From assembly GCA_038237055.1 (NCBI GenBank), contig JBBRZD010000108.1, forward strand, positions 1 to 9,456: DNA of 9,456 nucleotides. The letters are read 5' to 3'. The stretch is from Dokdonella_A sp038237055 (GTDB lineage Bacteria; Pseudomonadota; Gammaproteobacteria; Xanthomonadales; Rhodanobacteraceae). Position numbers and translations under genes: made by a program. The notes beneath the pieces are model-generated. The model did not search any database. It saw nothing but the letters and a program-made list of their open reading frames with translations, and was not told where the DNA came from. Shown piece after piece: positions 6,153 to 9,456 of this stretch. How positions within the stretch are numbered: the stretch's first letter is position 1; each line of letters starts with the position of its first letter.

Positions 6153-7763
6153 ATGAAGAACGACATGCGCGACGCAATCCTGATCGGCGGCGGCCATAAC
6201 GGCCTGGTCTGCGCGGCTTATCTGGCCAAGGCCGGGCTCAAGGTGACGGTGCTCGAAAAGCGCGATGTCGTCGGCGGTGCCGCGGTGACCGAGGAATTTC
6301 ACCCGGGCTTCCGCAATTCGGTCGCGGCGTACACGGTATCGCTGTTGCAGACGAAGGTGATCGCCGATCTTGATCTTGCCCGGCATGGCCTGCGCATCGT
6401 GTCGCGCAAGCTCAACAATTTCCTGCCGTTGCCGCATGACCCGGACCCGAAAAAGAACTATTTGATAAGCGGTGGCGGGCGCACGCGCGACGAAGTCGCG
6501 AAGTTCTCGCTTCGCGATGCCGAGCGCCTGCCCGAATACGAGCGTCGGCTCGATGCAATTGCCGACGTGCTGCGCGCGGTTGCGCTGGAGCCGCCGCCGA
6601 ACGTGACCGAGGGTGGCTGGCTGAAGGCGCTGCCGGAACTGTTGCGCGCCGGCAAGCTCGGCCGTCGCGTGAATGCGCTGGATGCGACCTTGCGCACCGA
6701 CCTGCTCGACCTGTTTGCGATTTCGGCGGCGGAGTATCTCGGTCGCTTCTTCGAGAGCGATCCGATCAAGGCATTGTTCGGTTTCGACGGCGTGGTCGGC
6801 AATTACGCGAGCCCGTACACGCCGGGCAGCGCCTACGTATTGCTGCACCACGTCTTCGGTGAGGTGAATGGCGTCAAGGGCGCCTGGGGTCACGCGATCG
6901 GTGGCATGGGTGCGATCACTCAGGCGATGGCGAAGTCGGCGGCGGCCGTCGGCGTCGACATCCACGTCGGCACTGGTGTGCGCGAGATCATCACAGAGAA
7001 AGGTCGCGCGGTGGGCGTCGTCACCGACAAAGGCGAGGCGCTGCGCGCGCGCGTGATCGTCGCCAACGTGAATCCGAAACTGCTGTACGAACGCCTGCTC
7101 GATCCCGCTGTCGTGCCGGCACCCACGCGCGAGCGCATGGCGAACTGGCGCTGCGGCTCGGGCACGTTCCGCATGAATGTCGCGTTGAGCGAGTTGCCGT
7201 CTTTCAGCGCATTGCCGGGACCCGGAGATCACTTGACCGCGGGTATCATCATCGCGCCCAGCCTGGACTACATGGATCGCGCCTACCTCGATGCGCGCGC
7301 GCACGGCTGGTCGAAGCAGCCGATCGTCGAGATGCTGATTCCGTCCACGCTCGACGATTCGCTCGCCCCACCGGGGCTGCACGTCGCGAGCCTGTTCTGC
7401 CAGCACGTCGAACCGGTGCTGTCAGGCGGACGCTCGTGGGACGATCATCGCGATGAAGTCGCGGACCTGATGATCGCAACCGTCGATGCGTGCGCACCGG
7501 GTTTCAAGGCATCGGTACTCGGGCGGCAGATCATGAGCCCGCTCGACCTCGAACGCGATTTCGGCCTGCTCGGCGGCGACATCTTCCATGGTGCGCTGAG
7601 CTTGAACCAGTTATTCAGCGCACGCCCGATGCTCGGCCAGGCGAATTATCGCGGCGCGTTGCCGGGTCTCTATCTTTGCGGAGCTGGCACGCACCCAGGC
7701 GGCGGCGTTACCGGCGCGCCGGGGCACAACGCGGCGCGCGCAATTATCGCGGATACGCGTTGA
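6153..7763 (+). CDS. FAD-dependent oxidoreductase, phytoene desaturase/PYROXD2-like
   Basis: This 536-residue flavoprotein belongs to the large CrtI/amine-oxidase-like superfamily. An N-terminal Rossmann fold binds the ADP part of FAD: GxGxxG at G12-G14-G17 (IGGGHNGLVCAAYLAKAG), with E35 at the end of the second strand (VTVLEKRDVVGGAA). The C-terminal FAD segment GLYLCGAGTHPGGGVTGAPG starts at about residue 505 and is typical of PYROXD2-like members. The mid-section GAWGHAIGGMGAITQAMAKS is also characteristic. The substrate is unknown; despite the desaturase label there is no carotenoid gene nearby to support such a role. The gene starts 27 bases after the transporter stop and may have its own promoter. 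ATG 6165 (M5) is an alternative start. Its stop lies 4 bases from the end of a convergent small gene. Confidence 0.93.
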   Translation: MKNDMRDAILIGGGHNGLVCAAYLAKAGLKVTVLEKRDVVGGAAVTEEFHPGFRNSVAAYTVSLLQTKVIADLDLARHGLRIVSRKLNNFLPLPHDPDPKKNYLISGGGRTRDEVAKFSLRDAERLPEYERRLDAIADVLRAVALEPPPNVTEGGWLKALPELLRAGKLGRRVNALDATLRTDLLDLFAISAAEYLGRFFESDPIKALFGFDGVVGNYASPYTPGSAYVLLHHVFGEVNGVKGAWGHAIGGMGAITQAMAKSAAAVGVDIHVGTGVREIITEKGRAVGVVTDKGEALRARVIVANVNPKLLYERLLDPAVVPAPTRERMANWRCGSGTFRMNVALSELPSFSALPGPGDHLTAGIIIAPSLDYMDRAYLDARAHGWSKQPIVEMLIPSTLDDSLAPPGLHVASLFCQHVEPVLSGGRSWDDHRDEVADLMIATVDACAPGFKASVLGRQIMSPLDLERDFGLLGGDIFHGALSLNQLFSARPMLGQANYRGALPGLYLCGAGTHPGGGVTGAPGHNAARAIIADTR

Positions 7764-7767
7764 CCGC

Positions 7768-7941
7768 TCAGCCTTGGGGCGTCGCGTCGTTTGCGTCAGT
7801 CGCCGTATCGGCCGGATCGACGACGTCGGTGCCGTCTGCGTTCTTTTTCGACTGCTTCTTCAGGCGCTTTTCGTCCTGCTTTTTCTTCTTTGCAATGTCG
7901 CGCTGACGCTTGTCGAAGTTGTAATTGGGCTTTGCTGCCAT
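7768..7941 (-). CDS. Small lysine-rich protein of unknown function
   Basis: This 57-residue protein starts MAAKPNYNFDKRQRDIAKKK. Residues 4-33 contain 14 lysines or arginines, mostly in a predicted charged helix. The tail from residue 36 on is acidic and low in complexity, with aspartates at 36, 39, 42, 45, 49 and 52, and is probably disordered. I chose the ATG at 7939-7941 because GGAG lies 6 bases upstream; a longer frame to 7995 has no such signal and runs up to the cspA terminator. I recall similar short KPNYxFxKRQ-type proteins in other proteobacteria annotated as hypothetical, which supports a real gene. Strong basic charge could mean nucleic acid or ribosome contact, but that is a guess. 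No membrane segment or cysteine is present. Confidence 0.8.
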   Translation of the reverse strand: MAAKPNYNFDKRQRDIAKKKKQDEKRLKKQSKKNADGTDVVDPADTATDANDATPQG

Positions 7942-7995
7942 CGAGATCTCCGTCGGTTTGGTAATGCGCGCATATGGCGCATAGTGAATGTACAC

Positions 7996-8027
7996 AAAAA
8001 AACCCCGGGCATTGCGGCCCGGGGTTT
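7996..8027 (-). terminator. Rho-independent terminator of the cold-shock gene
   Basis: On the minus strand an 11-bp perfect stem (AAACCCCGGGC with GCCCGGGGTTT) encloses a 6-base loop, and the T-tract running off the stem is seven Ts (complement of 7996-8002). It begins 24 bases after the cspA stop codon, so its assignment is clear. In the plus direction only three Ts follow, so it would be a weak terminator for transcripts coming from the oxidoreductase gene. Confidence 0.95.
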
Positions 8028-8051
8028 CGGTGTTGCTACGAAGCAGGTTGC

Positions 8052-8261
8052 TTACGCGACCTGGACTTCGTCGGCCTGCATGCCCTTCTGGCCCTGCACG
8101 GCGATGAAGCTGACGCGCTGGCCTTCAGCGAGGCTCTTGAAACCCGCGCCCTGGATGGAGCGAAAATGCACGAAAAGATCCGGGCCGCTTTCCGGCGTGA
8201 TGAAGCCGAAACCCTTCGCATCGTTGAACCACTTGACGGTACCGTTCTGGCGATTTGCCAT
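8052..8261 (-). CDS. cspA: Cold-shock domain protein (CspA family)
   Basis: This 69-residue protein is a single cold-shock domain, a five-strand barrel that binds single-stranded RNA and DNA and can act as an RNA chaperone. Both nucleic-acid-binding motifs are intact: RNP1 KGFGFI (residues 16-21) and RNP2 LFVHF (29-33). The N-terminal GTVKWFNDAKGFGFI and the C-terminal KGMQADEVQV are typical. The start ATG (8259-8261) follows an excellent AGGAG site 6 bases upstream. The gene has its own terminator and a spacer of 211 bases from dnaG, so it is probably monocistronic. Whether it is cold-inducible or constitutive cannot be told from the protein; the exact paralogue name is uncertain. Confidence 0.96.
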   Translation of the reverse strand: MANRQNGTVKWFNDAKGFGFITPESGPDLFVHFRSIQGAGFKSLAEGQRVSFIAVQGQKGMQADEVQVA

Positions 8262-8472
8262 GACTAACTCCTGACACTCAAAAAGGAAATTACGCGACCA
8301 AGGACCCCCGGGTCGAGACTGAGTTGCAAGGAGAAAGCGATGTAGAGGCGATGGAGCGAATCGTTAGATCGACCGCATCGGGCCACGATTCACAGTGACC
8401 CTGGCAAACACAGTGCCGGCACAATACACCGGAATCGGTCGCAAAGCGAGTCCGAAAATGAACAGGTGGCGG
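8262..8472 (-). other. dnaG-cspA intergenic region, probable cspA leader and promoter
   Basis: These 211 bases hold no convincing gene. They include the cspA ribosome-binding site next to the start, a short GACC/GGTC hairpin around 8303-8314, and a 10-bp palindrome GTGCCGGCAC at 8413-8422. A weak -10 candidate, TCTAAC, reads on the minus strand at 8368-8363 and would give a leader of roughly 95 bases. Long structured leaders are known to regulate some cspA-type genes. No convincing dnaG terminator is visible, so read-through from dnaG is possible. Confidence 0.4.
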
Positions 8473-9456
8473 TCAAGGTTGTTTCGGTGGCGGTTCTGGC
8501 AGTCGCGTGCCTTTGCTGAGCAGCAGCTCGCGCAGCTCGTTGCGTTCTTCCTCGTTCAGCCCGGTCAGGCCTTTCGCTTCGAGGTCCGATCGGCGCTGGG
8601 ACGCGTTCTGCCGATCGAGCTGGCGGATTGCGCCGAGGAATTCCGCGCGGCTTTCGTCTTCGCCGCCGGGGAAATCCATCACCGCCAGTTTCTGCAAGGC
8701 ATTGGCTTCCTCGCGCGTGGCGAAGTGTTCGAGCAGGGCGCCGGTGGTGATGTCCGGCCGCGTACGGCAGAGCCCGATCAGCTCGATCAGCAATGGGATG
8801 CCGGGTTGTCGCAGTTCGGCGAACGTCCATGGTGGTTCGATGGCGACGGCGAGCGCGGGCCGTTGTACCAGCAAGGTGACGGCGGCGCGCACCAACGAGC
8901 GTTGCTGTGGCGGCGCGTTTCGCGAACGCGCGGGAGGCGATTCGGGCGCGGCGACGTGCACGCGCACGCCGGTCGACTTGTCGAGCTCGGCGAGCATGAG
9001 GTCACGGAAGGCGCCATCCGGAATCTGCGCAAGCAGCGGTCGCGCGCGCTCAGCGAAACGCGCGCGGCCGTCGAGGCTGGCGAGATTCACATCCTTGCCG
9101 ATTTCGTTGAAAAAGAACTCGCTGAGCGGGGTTGCGTCCTTCAGGCGCTGCTCGAAGCCGGCGAGGCCTTCCTTGCGGATCAGTGAATCCGGATCCTCGC
9201 CATCGGGCAGGAACAGGAACAACGCCTGCCGTCCATCACGCATGCGCGGCAGCACCGATTCGACCGCACGCCATGCCGCTTGACGGCCTGCGCGGTCGCC
9301 GTCGAAGCAGAAATAGACGTCGGCACATTGGCGGAACAGGATTTCAGCGTGATCGCGCGTGGTCACTGTACCCAGTGTGGCGACCGCCTGCGGCACGCCG
9401 AACTGATGCAGACTGATCACGTCCATGTAGCCTTCGACGACGATCAGGCGCGGAAT
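8473..9456 (-). CDS. dnaG: DNA primase DnaG, C-terminal part (5' end outside window)
   Basis: DnaG makes RNA primers at the replication fork. The window holds its last 327 residues, open to the edge. The fragment begins inside the TOPRIM domain at VVEGYMDVISLHQFG, where the conserved glutamate is residue 8 of the fragment. It continues through ATLGTVTT and the metal-binding FDGDRAGRQAAWRA (D52, D54), then LPDGEDPDSLIRKEG. The rest corresponds to the C-terminal domain that contacts the replicative helicase DnaB, with PLLAQIPDGAFRDLML, TGALLEHF and a late LNEEERNELRELL. From that glutamate to the end is about the length of the E. coli protein plus a short tail ending PEPPPKQP. The N-terminal zinc finger lies beyond the window. 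Confidence 0.97.
   Translation of the reverse strand: MPRLIVVEGYMDVISLHQFGVPQAVATLGTVTTRDHAEILFRQCADVYFCFDGDRAGRQAAWRAVESVLPRMRDGRQALFLFLPDGEDPDSLIRKEGLAGFEQRLKDATPLSEFFFNEIGKDVNLASLDGRARFAERARPLLAQIPDGAFRDLMLAELDKSTGVRVHVAAPESPPARSRNAPPQQRSLVRAAVTLLVQRPALAVAIEPPWTFAELRQPGIPLLIELIGLCRTRPDITTGALLEHFATREEANALQKLAVMDFPGGEDESRAEFLGAIRQLDRQNASQRRSDLEAKGLTGLNEEERNELRELLLSKGTRLPEPPPKQP

Noticed and set aside
5565..7406. 613-codon open frame on the minus strand opposite the transporter and oxidoreductase genes
   Set aside because: It lies antisense to two well-recognised genes. Its product is rich in His, Arg, Asp and Gln with no recognisable domain, as expected for a GC-rich shadow frame.
7942..7995. 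N-terminal extension of the lysine-rich protein to 7995
   Set aside because: The extension has no ribosome-binding site and abuts the cspA terminator, while the start at 7941 has GGAG at ideal spacing.
8401..8472. Possible terminator downstream of dnaG using the GTGCCGGCAC palindrome
   Set aside because: A 10-bp palindrome with no loop and no T-run cannot form a convincing Rho-independent terminator.
8395..9186. 263-codon plus-strand frame opposite dnaG
   Set aside because: It is antisense to an unmistakable primase sequence and shows no family features.

Overview
The window is a GC-rich, densely packed chromosomal stretch of ordinary bacterial character. The gene order cytochrome oxidase subunit III, reversed DUF2909 gene, SURF1, CxxxC protein, heme A synthase, heme O synthase points to a gammaproteobacterium. 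GGGATTC heptamer repeats between genes, and the protein sequences, suggest Xanthomonadales (Lysobacterales), possibly a Rhodanobacteraceae-like member. That placement is from memory, not from a search. I see no mobile element, CRISPR array, tRNA or rRNA.

Region 1 (1-4254) is the distal half of an aa3-type cytochrome c oxidase locus. It holds the 3' end of subunit III, then an inverted-repeat block between convergent genes, then a small two-helix membrane protein (DUF2909) on the minus strand. A divergent, tightly coupled operon follows: SURF1, an uncharacterised membrane-anchored CxxxC protein, CtaA and CyoE/CtaB. CyoE makes heme O from heme B, CtaA converts heme O to heme A, and SURF1 helps place heme A in the oxidase. 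The CxxxC protein sits among them and is a plausible redox or metal assembly factor.

Region 2 (4255-7763) continues on the plus strand with a cysteine-type glutathione peroxidase, an MHS-type major facilitator transporter 4 bases later, and a PYROXD2/CrtI-like FAD oxidoreductase. The oxidoreductase may have its own promoter and a leaderless transcript.

Region 3 (7764-9456) is on the minus strand. It contains a 57-residue lysine-rich protein of unknown function, a very clear intrinsic terminator, a cold-shock protein and the C-terminal part of DNA primase (dnaG), cut by the window edge. The lysine-rich gene ends only 4 bases from the end of the oxidoreductase gene, tail to tail.

Nothing here is a clear novel system. 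The most useful leads are the CxxxC protein in the oxidase assembly operon, the reversed DUF2909 gene with its shared -10 region, the inverted heptamer-repeat block and the small lysine-rich protein.
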